Origin: Dyella sp. AtDHG13
GTDB lineage: Bacteria > Pseudomonadota > Gammaproteobacteria > Xanthomonadales > Rhodanobacteraceae
Reading direction: 5' to 3'
DNA: 64,000 nt
Assembly: GCF_003201105.1 (NCBI RefSeq)
Contig: NZ_QICJ01000010.1
Location: forward strand, 124,001 to 188,000
Positions 54,900 to 63,119 of the stretch are shown in pieces (positions within the stretch are counted from its first letter, which is position 1; each line of letters begins with the position of its first letter). Position numbers and translations under genes: made by a program. The notes below the pieces were generated by a model. The model ran no database searches. It worked only from the letters and a program-made list of their open reading frames with translations, and was not told the origin of the DNA.

Positions 54900-55490
54900 T
54901 CAGCTCGAACGGACCGGGTCTGCCACAACGTGGCCGACCGCCCAGCCGATCGACGCGCAGACCACTGCACTGAGCGCGGCGCCAAGCATGTCGGCAGGCC
55001 AGTGGATGCCCACGTAGATCCGGGCCCACGCGAGGATGGCGCCAAGGACGAGCAGGATGGTTCCCTCGGCGCGGCCACTGCGTGCAAAGAGCACCAGCGC
55101 CGCCACCCACGTCAGGGTTACATGGGTGCTGGGCATCGAGTTGTTCGCCGCATGCACCATCCAGGCGTGCCCCATGCCGGCGGCGAAGGGGCGGGGGTGG
55201 AACGCCCATCGGCTGATCGCCGCCTCGATCACCAAGGCGAGAACTGCCGCACTTGCCAGTTGCAGTGCGCCCCGACGGTCGCGTGTACGCAGCAGCGTCC
55301 ACGCTGCCAGGGCCAGTGCCGCATACAGCGGCGCTTCGGCAAGCACGGCGGCCGAAGCGATGAGCCAGCGAGGGGATGCATCGCTCGCGTGGAGGTATTC
55401 GAACAGCGCGACATTCCAGCCCGTCGCGACCAGGTTCATGTGGGTGGGCAGGCCGATGATGCCGGCAGCGAACGCGGGGAACACGGACAT
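54900..55490 (-). CDS. PAP2-family membrane phosphatase
   Basis: 196 residues, about five to six membrane helices. PAP2 signatures: FHPRPFAAGMGHAW, NNSMPSTHVTLTW and RIYVGIHWPADMLGA. Relatives dephosphorylate undecaprenyl pyrophosphate or phosphatidic-acid-type lipids on the periplasmic face. Four bases separate it from the MFS gene upstream. Confidence 0.88.
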   Translation of the reverse strand: MSVFPAFAAGIIGLPTHMNLVATGWNVALFEYLHASDASPRWLIASAAVLAEAPLYAALALAAWTLLRTRDRRGALQLASAAVLALVIEAAISRWAFHPRPFAAGMGHAWMVHAANNSMPSTHVTLTWVAALVLFARSGRAEGTILLVLGAILAWARIYVGIHWPADMLGAALSAVVCASIGWAVGHVVADPVRSS

Positions 55491-55494
55491 GGCG

Positions 55495-56718
55495 CTATCG
55501 GCCCCTTTCCGCAGGTTGATGCCGCCCGACCCAGACGAAGACAGGCACCGCAGCCAATTGGGTCACCATGCAGAACGCCACCGTCCATGCCACCGAGTGA
55601 TCGTAGAGATAACCGATCGCCGCACTGCCCAGGAACCAGAACATGCCGTACCCCGCGGTGAACAGGCCAAACGCCGAGGCGCGCCGCTCGGAGGGCACCA
55701 TCGGTGCCACAGCGGCCGGGATGATGGATTCGTGCACCCCCATACCCATGCCCCACAGCGCCGCGCCGACCAGCGCCAGCGTGAAGCCGCCAAGGAACAC
55801 CAGCGGTGCGAACAGCGAAGTGACCACGGTCAGCGCGATCAACACCCGAAAGCCGTAGCGGTCGAACAAGCGCCCCAGGACCAGAGACACCGTGCCGCTC
55901 ACCGCCATGGCCACCGCGTAGAAGCCGGCGATCCATTCGGTGCTGATCGCATCGCTGCGGGCCAGGTGGTATGCGACCAGCGGGTAGTCGGCAAAGCCGA
56001 TGGCGACCAGTGCCGCTCCCGACAGGTAAACCCAGTAGCGCCTTGGAAATCCATCGCTGCCCGCCTTGCGCGTCCCTGCCGGTTCGAGATCCTCCGGCTT
56101 GGGATACAGCCAGCGCGCCGTCATCACGAGCGTGACGTTGAGCAGCGCGGGGATCAGCAGCACGGCAAACGCTTCGTGGTAGCTGCCGTGCCTGGACAGG
56201 ACAAAGGCCACCACCAGCGGACCGAGCATCGCACCGAACTGGTCGAAGGCCTCGTGGATGCCAAAGGTCCATCCGTAACCGCCCAGGTGGCGTGCCGCAT
56301 GGGACAGCATGACGTCGCGCGGCGGGTTGCGGATGGCGCGTCCGACACGCTCAAGCACGATCAGGATCGCCGCAGCCATCCAGCTGTGCGTAAGTGCGAG
56401 CGCGGGTACCGAGCTCATCTGGATAACGTAACCGGTGATCGCGATGGGCCAGAACCGTCGGGTGCTATCGGCCAGACGGCCGGAGAACAGACGCAGCGCA
56501 TAACCGAGGAACTCGCCCAGACCGGTAATCACGCCGACGGCGAATGCGGTGGCGCCGAGCGAGCCCAGATAGGGCCCGAGCATGCTGCGTGAGCCTTCGT
56601 GCGTGAAATCCGCGAACAGGCTGAGTACGCCCACCAGCAACACGAAGCGGGCTGCTAGGCGGCTGCGATCCGTCGTGCCCGGGCGTAGAGATGGCCGGCT
56701 CACGGTGAACGATTCCAT
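55495..56718 (-). CDS. MFS transporter, first gene of a fluoride-riboswitch operon
   Basis: 407 residues, ~12 membrane helices (FVLLVGVLSLFADFTHEGSR at the start; GRLADSTRRFWPIAITGYVI). The start MESFTVSR at 56718 precedes the hydrophobic core at the right distance; the frame is open further upstream through the riboswitch platform. Substrate unknown. A fluoride aptamer lies 190-255 bp upstream, so fluoride should induce it. Confidence 0.85.
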   Translation of the reverse strand: MESFTVSRPSLRPGTTDRSRLAARFVLLVGVLSLFADFTHEGSRSMLGPYLGSLGATAFAVGVITGLGEFLGYALRLFSGRLADSTRRFWPIAITGYVIQMSSVPALALTHSWMAAAILIVLERVGRAIRNPPRDVMLSHAARHLGGYGWTFGIHEAFDQFGAMLGPLVVAFVLSRHGSYHEAFAVLLIPALLNVTLVMTARWLYPKPEDLEPAGTRKAGSDGFPRRYWVYLSGAALVAIGFADYPLVAYHLARSDAISTEWIAGFYAVAMAVSGTVSLVLGRLFDRYGFRVLIALTVVTSLFAPLVFLGGFTLALVGAALWGMGMGVHESIIPAAVAPMVPSERRASAFGLFTAGYGMFWFLGSAAIGYLYDHSVAWTVAFCMVTQLAAVPVFVWVGRHQPAERGR

Positions 56719-56868
56719 GCGATCCCGAGCGGGTGGTGTGGGCCCGCAGAAGGCAGACGCGCGATCGCCTCGAACGGGTCGGGCGACCCACAGCACATCG
56801 GTGGCCGCAACGGATCGATGCGGTGAACGGAGGGCAGGGCAGCTTGATGCATGCGAAGAAACTCCCTT

Positions 56869-56899
56869 GGCCAACGTCCAGCAAGACAGGACGTTGGCC
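56869..56899 (-). terminator. Expression-platform hairpin of the first fluoride riboswitch
   Basis: GGCCAACGTCC (56869-56879) and GGACGTTGGCC (56889-56899), 11-bp perfect stem just downstream of the aptamer on the minus strand, followed by AAGGGAGTTTCTTC. Confidence 0.65.
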
Positions 56900-56910
56900 G
56901 GTGGAAAAGG

Positions 56911-56973
56911 GAGGCATCATCAGCCGGGTCGGCGGTTCGCCCTGCCAGCAGGGCCTGGAGGCATGCCATCTCC
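56911..56973 (-). promoter_or_regulatory. Fluoride riboswitch (crcB motif) before MFS-PAP2-phosphoesterase
   Basis: Read on the minus strand: GGAGATGGCATGCCTCC, then a short extra stem CCCTG/CAGGG, GAACCGCC and GGCTGATGATGCC, the conserved blocks of the fluoride aptamer in order. The second copy in the window (61101-61152) matches it block by block. Confidence 0.88.
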
Positions 56974-57072
56974 AGTCAGCGATATTAATTCAGTCGCGAC
57001 ATGGGCGAGCCCGTGTGGCGATGGTCCGTGTCAGGGACTGCCCCATCCCGCGGCTGTGGCAAAGCCGGCAAC

Positions 57073-59184
57073 TCATTCCACCGGGGTACTGTCGTCCGGT
57101 CGCCGTGCCAGTTCGCCATGTTTGAACAGGTTGGCAGCCACTTGATAGTAGGCCGTGGCCTCGTCGACCAGTGGGTGCGTGAGCGGTTTCACCGCGTCGG
57201 CATCGCCTGTCTGGGTGTTGGGTATCTGTTGCTCCACTCGCCGCCCCGGCTCGAGGATGGTCATGAGGCCGTTGTGGAAATAGCCGAGCTTTTCGTACGT
57301 GGCCGGGAAGGCTCGTTCGCGACCATGCTCAAGCTGGAACACGTCGTAGCCGAAGAAGCGGCTGCGATAGCTGAAGTGCAGCAGCCCTAACAGGGTCGGC
57401 GGGATGTCGATCTGTGCGGTAAGCCTCTCGACCCTCCGCGGTGCGATGTGCGCCGGCGCGTAGATCCACAGTGGGATGTGGTAGCGGTTGATCGGGATGC
57501 TGGCCTTGCCTGCACTGGCGGCATCGTGGTCGGCGGTGATCACGAACACCGTGTCCTTGAAGTACGGCTTGTCCTTGGCGCGCTTGAGAAAGTCGCCGAT
57601 CGCCCAGTCGGTGTACGCCACCGCGCCGGCACGCGAGCCCTGCGGATAAGGCACGCGATCGGCCGGGAAGGTGAACGGCCGATGGTTGGAGGTGGTCATC
57701 ACGTGCACGAAGAACGGCTTGCCCTCGGCGTTCACCTGGTCCATATGGTGCAAGGCCAACGTGAAAAGATCTTCGTCGGCCACGCCCCACACATTCTCAT
57801 GGTGGATCGTGGCGTCCTTGGGGATGTCCTTGCGGTCCACCGCCAGGTAGCCGTTGTGGCTGAAGAAGTAGTTCATGTTGTCGAAGTAGCCGTAGCCACC
57901 GTAGACGAACTCCGACACGTAGCCGCGATCGTTGAAGATGTCCGCCAGCGAGAACAGGTTCTCGTTGCCCTTCATCTTGATCACCGAGTCGCCCGGCGTC
58001 GGCGGGATCGACAGCGACAGCGCCTCCAGTCCGCGCACCGTACGCGTGCCGTTGGCGTAGACGTTCTCGAAGAACAGGCTGTTGCTGGCCAGTGCATCCA
58101 GCTGCGGCGTGAGCTTTTCCTTGTTGCCGAACACGCCCAGGTAGTCGGCCGAGAGGCTTTCCACGCTGATCAGCACCACGTTGAGGTGCTGCTCCGGGCC
58201 AGTGTTGCGGATGGCGCGGGTGAGGTCGTGCGGATTATCGCTGAGGTAGGTGGCCTCGGGCGTCTTCAGCAGTTCGCGCACACGGGCATAAGCTTCGTCC
58301 TGCGGCAGGGTACGGTAGAACTTGGCGTAGTCGAGGTGGCTGGAGCGGAACGCGGCGAAGAACTGGAAGATGCCGTTGCCGGCCAGTTCGTTGACGTAGT
58401 TGTTGTCGGTGCGGTCCTTCATGTCGGCGGTGAACGAAGCGGTCACCAGCACGGTCAGGCCCAGCCACACGGCGGCCAGCATGCTGCGCTGGCCGAACCG
58501 GCTGCCATCGTCGTTGCGGTAAACGCGGCGGCGGCTCAGCCACAGCACCGCCATGGCGGCCAGCGCCAGCAGCGCGAGCCAGGTGCCGATCGGATACGAC
58601 TCGCGGATGTTGCCGATCACCTCGGTGGTGTAGACGAGATAGTCCACCGCGATGAAGTTGAAGCGCACGCCGAACTCCTGCCAGAACACCAGCTCGGAAG
58701 CAGCCACGAACAGCAGCCCGAACAGCAGCGCCAGGCACAGCCCGTACAGGTAGCCGCGGCCACTGCGACGGTTGTATGCCAGCGCGGGCAGGGGCAGCAG
58801 GTATAGCGCCAGGATCGCCAGCGGCCACACCTGCTGAAAGCTCGCGCGCCAGAGCCAGTGCAGCACGCCCCAGCACAGCGCGAAGCCGCCCAATAGCGCA
58901 CCGATCCAGGCCAGCCAGCGCCCCACGTTCCGCACGGCGGCCCGGTCGCTGGGCGCGATCCACAGGAACAGCACCAGCGGCCAGGCCACGTAGACGTAGG
59001 TCGCCAGGTCGGCCAGCGCACCCACGCCGAAGGCGTAGAGATAGTTCAGCGGGTTCGGGCTCACGCCCTTGCCAGTCATCACCAGCAGGGCGATCCGTGT
59101 GACCACGCCGATGGCCAGATAGGCTGCGGCGAGCCAGCCGAGCGGGCGCAGCCTCTGACGCCTGAGATCGATGAGGGAATACAT
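57073..59184 (-). CDS. LTA-synthase-family membrane sulfatase/phosphotransferase
   Basis: 703 residues. Five or more N-terminal membrane helices (residues ~10-260), then a periplasmic alkaline-phosphatase-fold domain: NVVLISVESLSADYLG, the nucleophile Thr in YANGTRTVRGLEALS, and VFVITADHDAASAG. In Gram-negative bacteria the family adds phosphoglycerol or phosphoethanolamine-like groups to envelope glycans or lipids. Apparently a single gene; the flanking fluoride operons may be coincidence. Confidence 0.87.
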   Translation of the reverse strand: MYSLIDLRRQRLRPLGWLAAAYLAIGVVTRIALLVMTGKGVSPNPLNYLYAFGVGALADLATYVYVAWPLVLFLWIAPSDRAAVRNVGRWLAWIGALLGGFALCWGVLHWLWRASFQQVWPLAILALYLLPLPALAYNRRSGRGYLYGLCLALLFGLLFVAASELVFWQEFGVRFNFIAVDYLVYTTEVIGNIRESYPIGTWLALLALAAMAVLWLSRRRVYRNDDGSRFGQRSMLAAVWLGLTVLVTASFTADMKDRTDNNYVNELAGNGIFQFFAAFRSSHLDYAKFYRTLPQDEAYARVRELLKTPEATYLSDNPHDLTRAIRNTGPEQHLNVVLISVESLSADYLGVFGNKEKLTPQLDALASNSLFFENVYANGTRTVRGLEALSLSIPPTPGDSVIKMKGNENLFSLADIFNDRGYVSEFVYGGYGYFDNMNYFFSHNGYLAVDRKDIPKDATIHHENVWGVADEDLFTLALHHMDQVNAEGKPFFVHVMTTSNHRPFTFPADRVPYPQGSRAGAVAYTDWAIGDFLKRAKDKPYFKDTVFVITADHDAASAGKASIPINRYHIPLWIYAPAHIAPRRVERLTAQIDIPPTLLGLLHFSYRSRFFGYDVFQLEHGRERAFPATYEKLGYFHNGLMTILEPGRRVEQQIPNTQTGDADAVKPLTHPLVDEATAYYQVAANLFKHGELARRPDDSTPVE

Positions 59185-59337
59185 GGAAGGTCCTGCGCAA
59201 CTGCGGTCAAAAAGGATATTTCGGGGAGCTTTTGGCCGGCTTAGGGCTCCCCACCGGCATGCCGCGGCTCAAGTCGGGCATGCCCGCCGTCAAGCGAACG
59301 GATGCCCTTAGGCGGGCATCCCGTGGTGCTGGCAACG

Positions 59338-59688
59338 TCAGGATGCGTCCGCCGATGCCGCCTCGCACGGCATAAATAGCGCCCGTACCTCTTTCAGCGG
59401 CGTGCCGTGGCTCTCCCAGAAATGGCGCAACTTGCTCTCCAGGTCGACCAGTTCAATGCAATGGGGCAAGCGCGGATGAGTGGCTTCCATGTGCCGGACA
59501 CGGGGTTTGTCACCCGCCAGATAGCCACTCTGCACGTGGTGCACCAGTACCTGCTCGATCCCCTCACGGTGGGCAGTCTTGAGCACGTGGTCGGCAAGCG
59601 ACCGGGCATTGAGGCGATCCCACACCGAGCGAGGCTCAAGCTTGGCGGAGTGATGGAAGTACAAGCGAAGGGCGGCGAGTTTGTTCAT
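59338..59688 (-). CDS. DUF190-like (PII-like) protein downstream of the fluoride antiporter
   Basis: 116 residues. LRLYFHHSAKLEPRSVWDRL, HREGIEQVLVHHVQSGYLAG, CIELVDLESKLRHFWESHG resemble DUF190 proteins, PII-fold proteins often found beside fluoride exporters (crcB). It starts 18 bp after the CLC stop, so it shares that operon and riboswitch. A sensing or channel-modulating role is inference. Confidence 0.6.
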   Translation of the reverse strand: MNKLAALRLYFHHSAKLEPRSVWDRLNARSLADHVLKTAHREGIEQVLVHHVQSGYLAGDKPRVRHMEATHPRLPHCIELVDLESKLRHFWESHGTPLKEVRALFMPCEAASADAS

Positions 59689-59706
59689 GGATATCTCTCG
59701 AACGGA

Positions 59707-61014
59707 TCAGGATGCGGAATCGGAAGCAGCGGCCAGCTTGGCGCGCCGAAGAGCGGGGATGTCGGACAGGCGGATGCCTTCGGGCCACGGCAGATGCTTG
59801 GGCTGACCGACACGCTGGGAGCGATAGATGCCGGTGTGACCGGAGAACAGATAGGCCACCACACAGGCCAGCGCGGCGTAGCAGCCCACCCCCGGCCCGA
59901 ACAGCTCGATCGCCATCACCGTGGATGCGATCGGTGTATTGGCCGCGCCCGCAAACACGCCCACGAATCCCAGTCCGGCGAGCAGGTAGAACGGCAACGG
60001 CAGCACGTGGCCCAGCGCATTGCCCAGCGTGGCACCGATGAAAAACAGCGGCGTCACTTCGCCCCCTTTGAAGCCCGAGGCCAAGGTCACCGCGGTGAAC
60101 CCGAACTTGCCGGCGAAGTCATAGGGCGGAAGGGGATGCAGGAATGCCGCCTGGATCGTGGGGATGCCCAGGCCGAGGTATTGCCGGCCACCCAGCAAGA
60201 AGACGACACCGGCAACCATCGCTCCACCCACAAACAGGCGCAGAGGCGGGTACTTGATCAGCCGCTTGAACAGTGCCGAGAGCGCGTGCGTGGCGTCGGC
60301 GAACAGCATGCCGACCAGGCCGAAGCAGATTCCCGCGCAAACGGTGGCCAGCAAGCCAAGCGTGCTGATGGCCGGCACCGCACCCATCACATAGGCCGCG
60401 TGATGCGTGCCCAGAAGCAGGGCCACCTGATCGGCGATGACGGCCGAGAGGACGCAAGGCAGCAGCGCGTCGTAGCGAATCTTGCCGATCGCCAGTATCT
60501 CAAGGCCGAAGATGGCGCCCGCCAAGGGGGTGCCGAACACCGATGCGAAACCGGCGCTGATACCCGCCATCAGAAGGATGCGGCGATCGTCTTTCCCGAG
60601 TCCCAGGCGATGGGTGACCTGATCGGCCAGCGTCCCACCCATCTGTACCGCCGTACCCTCACGCCCGGCCGAGCCACCAAACAGATGAGTCACCACCGTG
60701 CCGGCGAACACCATGAAGGCCATTCTCTTGGGCACGATCTTCTTGGGGTCGTGGATTTCGTCGAGCAACAGGTTGTTGCCTCCCTCCACGTCCTTGCCGA
60801 TGCGGTGGTAGACCCAGCCGACGGCGAAGCCCGCGATGGGAAGGAGCGCGAGCATGTAGGCGTGCGAGGTTTGCACGCCGGTGGCCCAGTCAAGGGACCG
60901 CAAAAACAGTGCAGACGCCACGCCGACCAGCACGCCGACAATGGCTGAAAGCAGCAGCCATCTGCCGAGCAGGGGCACCATGGCCACCTGCTCGGGAGCA
61001 GAGAAGCGTTTCAT
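59707..61014 (-). CDS. CLC-type fluoride/proton antiporter (EriC-F)
   Basis: 435 residues, CLC fold with many membrane helices. GSAGREGTAVQMGGTLADQV is the gating-Glu motif in its fluoride-type form (GREGT rather than GREGP). GGNNLLLDEIHDP replaces the chloride-type GSGIP region. Together with the riboswitch upstream this identifies a CLC-F exporter that expels fluoride in exchange for protons. Followed by the DUF190-like gene. Confidence 0.92.
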   Translation of the reverse strand: MKRFSAPEQVAMVPLLGRWLLLSAIVGVLVGVASALFLRSLDWATGVQTSHAYMLALLPIAGFAVGWVYHRIGKDVEGGNNLLLDEIHDPKKIVPKRMAFMVFAGTVVTHLFGGSAGREGTAVQMGGTLADQVTHRLGLGKDDRRILLMAGISAGFASVFGTPLAGAIFGLEILAIGKIRYDALLPCVLSAVIADQVALLLGTHHAAYVMGAVPAISTLGLLATVCAGICFGLVGMLFADATHALSALFKRLIKYPPLRLFVGGAMVAGVVFLLGGRQYLGLGIPTIQAAFLHPLPPYDFAGKFGFTAVTLASGFKGGEVTPLFFIGATLGNALGHVLPLPFYLLAGLGFVGVFAGAANTPIASTVMAIELFGPGVGCYAALACVVAYLFSGHTGIYRSQRVGQPKHLPWPEGIRLSDIPALRRAKLAAASDSAS

Positions 61015-61048
61015 TTGGGGGTGTTCCAGATTCGAGGTTGCTCAAAAT

Positions 61049-61094
61049 CTGGACAGGTCGATGCCTAGGCGCACGCCTACGCTGCCCTGTCCAG
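61049..61094 (-). terminator. Riboswitch-controlled terminator before the CLC-F gene
   Basis: CTGGACAGG and CCTGTCCAG arms (61049-61057 and 61086-61094) with an inner stem; followed on the minus strand by ATTTTGAG. Lies directly between the aptamer and the gene. Confidence 0.7.
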
Positions 61095-61100
61095 GGGTGC

Positions 61101-61152
61101 GTAGGCATCATCAGCCGTGGGGAGCGGCGGTTCGCGGAGGAATGCCATCTCC
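61101..61152 (-). promoter_or_regulatory. Fluoride riboswitch (crcB motif) before CLC-F
   Basis: Minus strand reads GGAGATGGCATTCCTCC, GAACCGCC, then GGCTGATGATGCCTAC: a textbook fluoride aptamer, 87 bp before the antiporter start. Confidence 0.93.
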
Positions 61153-61312
61153 GAAGGGCGCGAACTATAGCGGACGATTTGCGGATGACAAGCCCTTGCA
61201 CAATTGCAGTTTTCGATGCAGGCAAATGCATGCATCGAAAGCGAGTCATGGCTCGTCGTGCCTTGCTACCGGTCAGGTGCGAGGCGATCCAAGTCGCACC
61301 GAGCCAAGCTCG

Positions 61313-63079
61313 TCATCCGTGGAGTCGGGTTACCGATCCGATGTTCTGCATCCGATGAAAGGCGGCGTACTGCCCACCGCGCTCGAGCAGTTGATCGTGA
61401 GTTCCTTGCTCGACGATGCGCCCTTCGTCGATCAGCACGATGTGCTGGGCATGTTGAATGCTCGATAGATGGTGCGCGATCACCAACGTCGTGCGGTTTG
61501 CCATGAGGCGCCGCAGCGCATCACGGATCAGAGTCTCCGATTCCGCGTCGAGTGCCGCCGTGGCTTCGTCGAGAATGAGGATGGGCGCATCCTTGAGCAC
61601 GGCACGCGCGATGGCGACGCGCTGGCGCTGCCCACCGGACAGCTGGACGCCGCCGCTGCCGAGCGGCGTGTGCAGGCCCAAGGGCAGCGCGCAGATGAAA
61701 TCCCATGCGTTCGCCGCACGGGCCGCGTCGATGATCGCGCGTTCGCTGGCACCGGCCAGCTCGCCGTAGGCGATGTTCTCGGCAACGGTACCGTCGAACA
61801 GGGAGACCTGCTGCCCCACCCACGCCACCTGCCGGCGCAACGAGGCCAAGGTGTATTCGCGCAGGTCGTGTCCGTCCAGCAGCACCTGGCCTGATTGAGG
61901 ATCGAACACTCGCGGCACCAGGCTCGCCAGCGTGCTCTTGCCACTGCCGGAGCGGCCCACCAGCGCGGTCACGGTACCCGGCCTGCACGTGATCGTGATG
62001 TCATTGAGGACAGCCGCGCGCGACTCGGGATAACCGAAGCGGACGTGGCGAAACGCGAGGTGGCCTTCGACCCGATCGGCGATGATTGTGCCGCTGTCAG
62101 CCTCGGAGGGTGCATCGATCACGGCGAAGAGATCTTCGGCAGCCACCATGCCGCGCTGGATACTGGCTTGGACCGAGGTCAGCCGCTTGAGCGAGGGAAG
62201 AATGCCGCCCATCGCCATGAGCACCGCGAAGAACGTGCCGGGCGACATGCGGGTCAGCACGGCGGGCCGGGTGGCGATCACGATGATCAGCGCCAGCGCG
62301 AGCGCGGCCACGAACTGGATCAGGGCGCTGGACAGTGCGCTGGTCGATGCGGCCTTGAGGTTGAGCTTGCGGGTGTGCCGCGTGATGTCCTTGAAGCGCC
62401 GACGCTCGCTCGACTGCCCCCCGTAGATGCGCAGGTCGCGATTGCTGCCAACCATGTCGCCCAGGCTGCCGGTGACCGCGCCCATGGCATCCTGCACGCG
62501 GCGTCCCACCTTGCGGTAGGAGCGGCCCACGCGCGCCGCGATGTATGCCACCGCGGGCACCATCACCAGCAGGGCCAGGGTCAGGACGGGGCTGTAGTAG
62601 AGCATCACGCCCACCAGGCCGATGACCGTGAAGCCGTCGACCAGCAGCGTCTTGACCGCATCGGTGGAGGCCTGCGCCACCTGCTCGCAGGTGTAGGTGA
62701 TGCGCGCGACATGGGTGCCGGACGATTGCCGCGAGAAGTCGATGATCGGCATCCGCAGGTAGGCGTCGAACACGTCCTCGCGCATCGCCTGCACAACGCC
62801 TCGCCCGACCCGGGCCATGCCGTAGTCGCCCACGTAGGACGCCAGGCCGCGCAGGCCGAAGATGCCGATGATCCACCACGGCATCCAGAAGATGGTCGAC
62901 GGGTCCTTGTAGATGAACAGCCGGTCGAGCATCGGTTTGATGAGTTTGGCAAACAGCGTGGTGCAGCCGGCGTCGGCCGCCATGCCGACAGCCGCCAGTG
63001 CGAACGTGCGCCAGTGCCCGGCCGTATAGCCGAGCAGGCGCCGGTAGGTGCTCCAGGGCGAGAGTCGGGGTGTACTCAA
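61313..63079 (-). CDS. MsbA-like ABC exporter (TM domain fused to ATPase)
   Basis: 588 residues. Six-helix transmembrane domain to ~residue 330, then ATPase: Walker A GRSGSGKSTLASL, signature LSGGQRQRVAIARA, Walker B ILILDEATAALD, switch His in VIAHHLSSIQH. TTG start at 63079 chosen for GAGGAA seven bases upstream. It begins 40 bp after the enolase stop and may be co-transcribed. MsbA-type proteins flip lipids or export drugs; the cargo is not readable. Confidence 0.87.
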   Translation of the reverse strand: MSTPRLSPWSTYRRLLGYTAGHWRTFALAAVGMAADAGCTTLFAKLIKPMLDRLFIYKDPSTIFWMPWWIIGIFGLRGLASYVGDYGMARVGRGVVQAMREDVFDAYLRMPIIDFSRQSSGTHVARITYTCEQVAQASTDAVKTLLVDGFTVIGLVGVMLYYSPVLTLALLVMVPAVAYIAARVGRSYRKVGRRVQDAMGAVTGSLGDMVGSNRDLRIYGGQSSERRRFKDITRHTRKLNLKAASTSALSSALIQFVAALALALIIVIATRPAVLTRMSPGTFFAVLMAMGGILPSLKRLTSVQASIQRGMVAAEDLFAVIDAPSEADSGTIIADRVEGHLAFRHVRFGYPESRAAVLNDITITCRPGTVTALVGRSGSGKSTLASLVPRVFDPQSGQVLLDGHDLREYTLASLRRQVAWVGQQVSLFDGTVAENIAYGELAGASERAIIDAARAANAWDFICALPLGLHTPLGSGGVQLSGGQRQRVAIARAVLKDAPILILDEATAALDAESETLIRDALRRLMANRTTLVIAHHLSSIQHAQHIVLIDEGRIVEQGTHDQLLERGGQYAAFHRMQNIGSVTRLHG

Positions 63080-63119
63080 TGGCTGTTCCTCGCCCGGGTT
63101 ACCGGCGCCGCTGGGCCGG

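Noticed and set aside
55036-56592. 518-codon plus-strand frame across the MFS/PAP2 genes
   Set aside because: Antisense to two well-recognised membrane proteins; repetitive His/Arg/Gln composition typical of a shadow.
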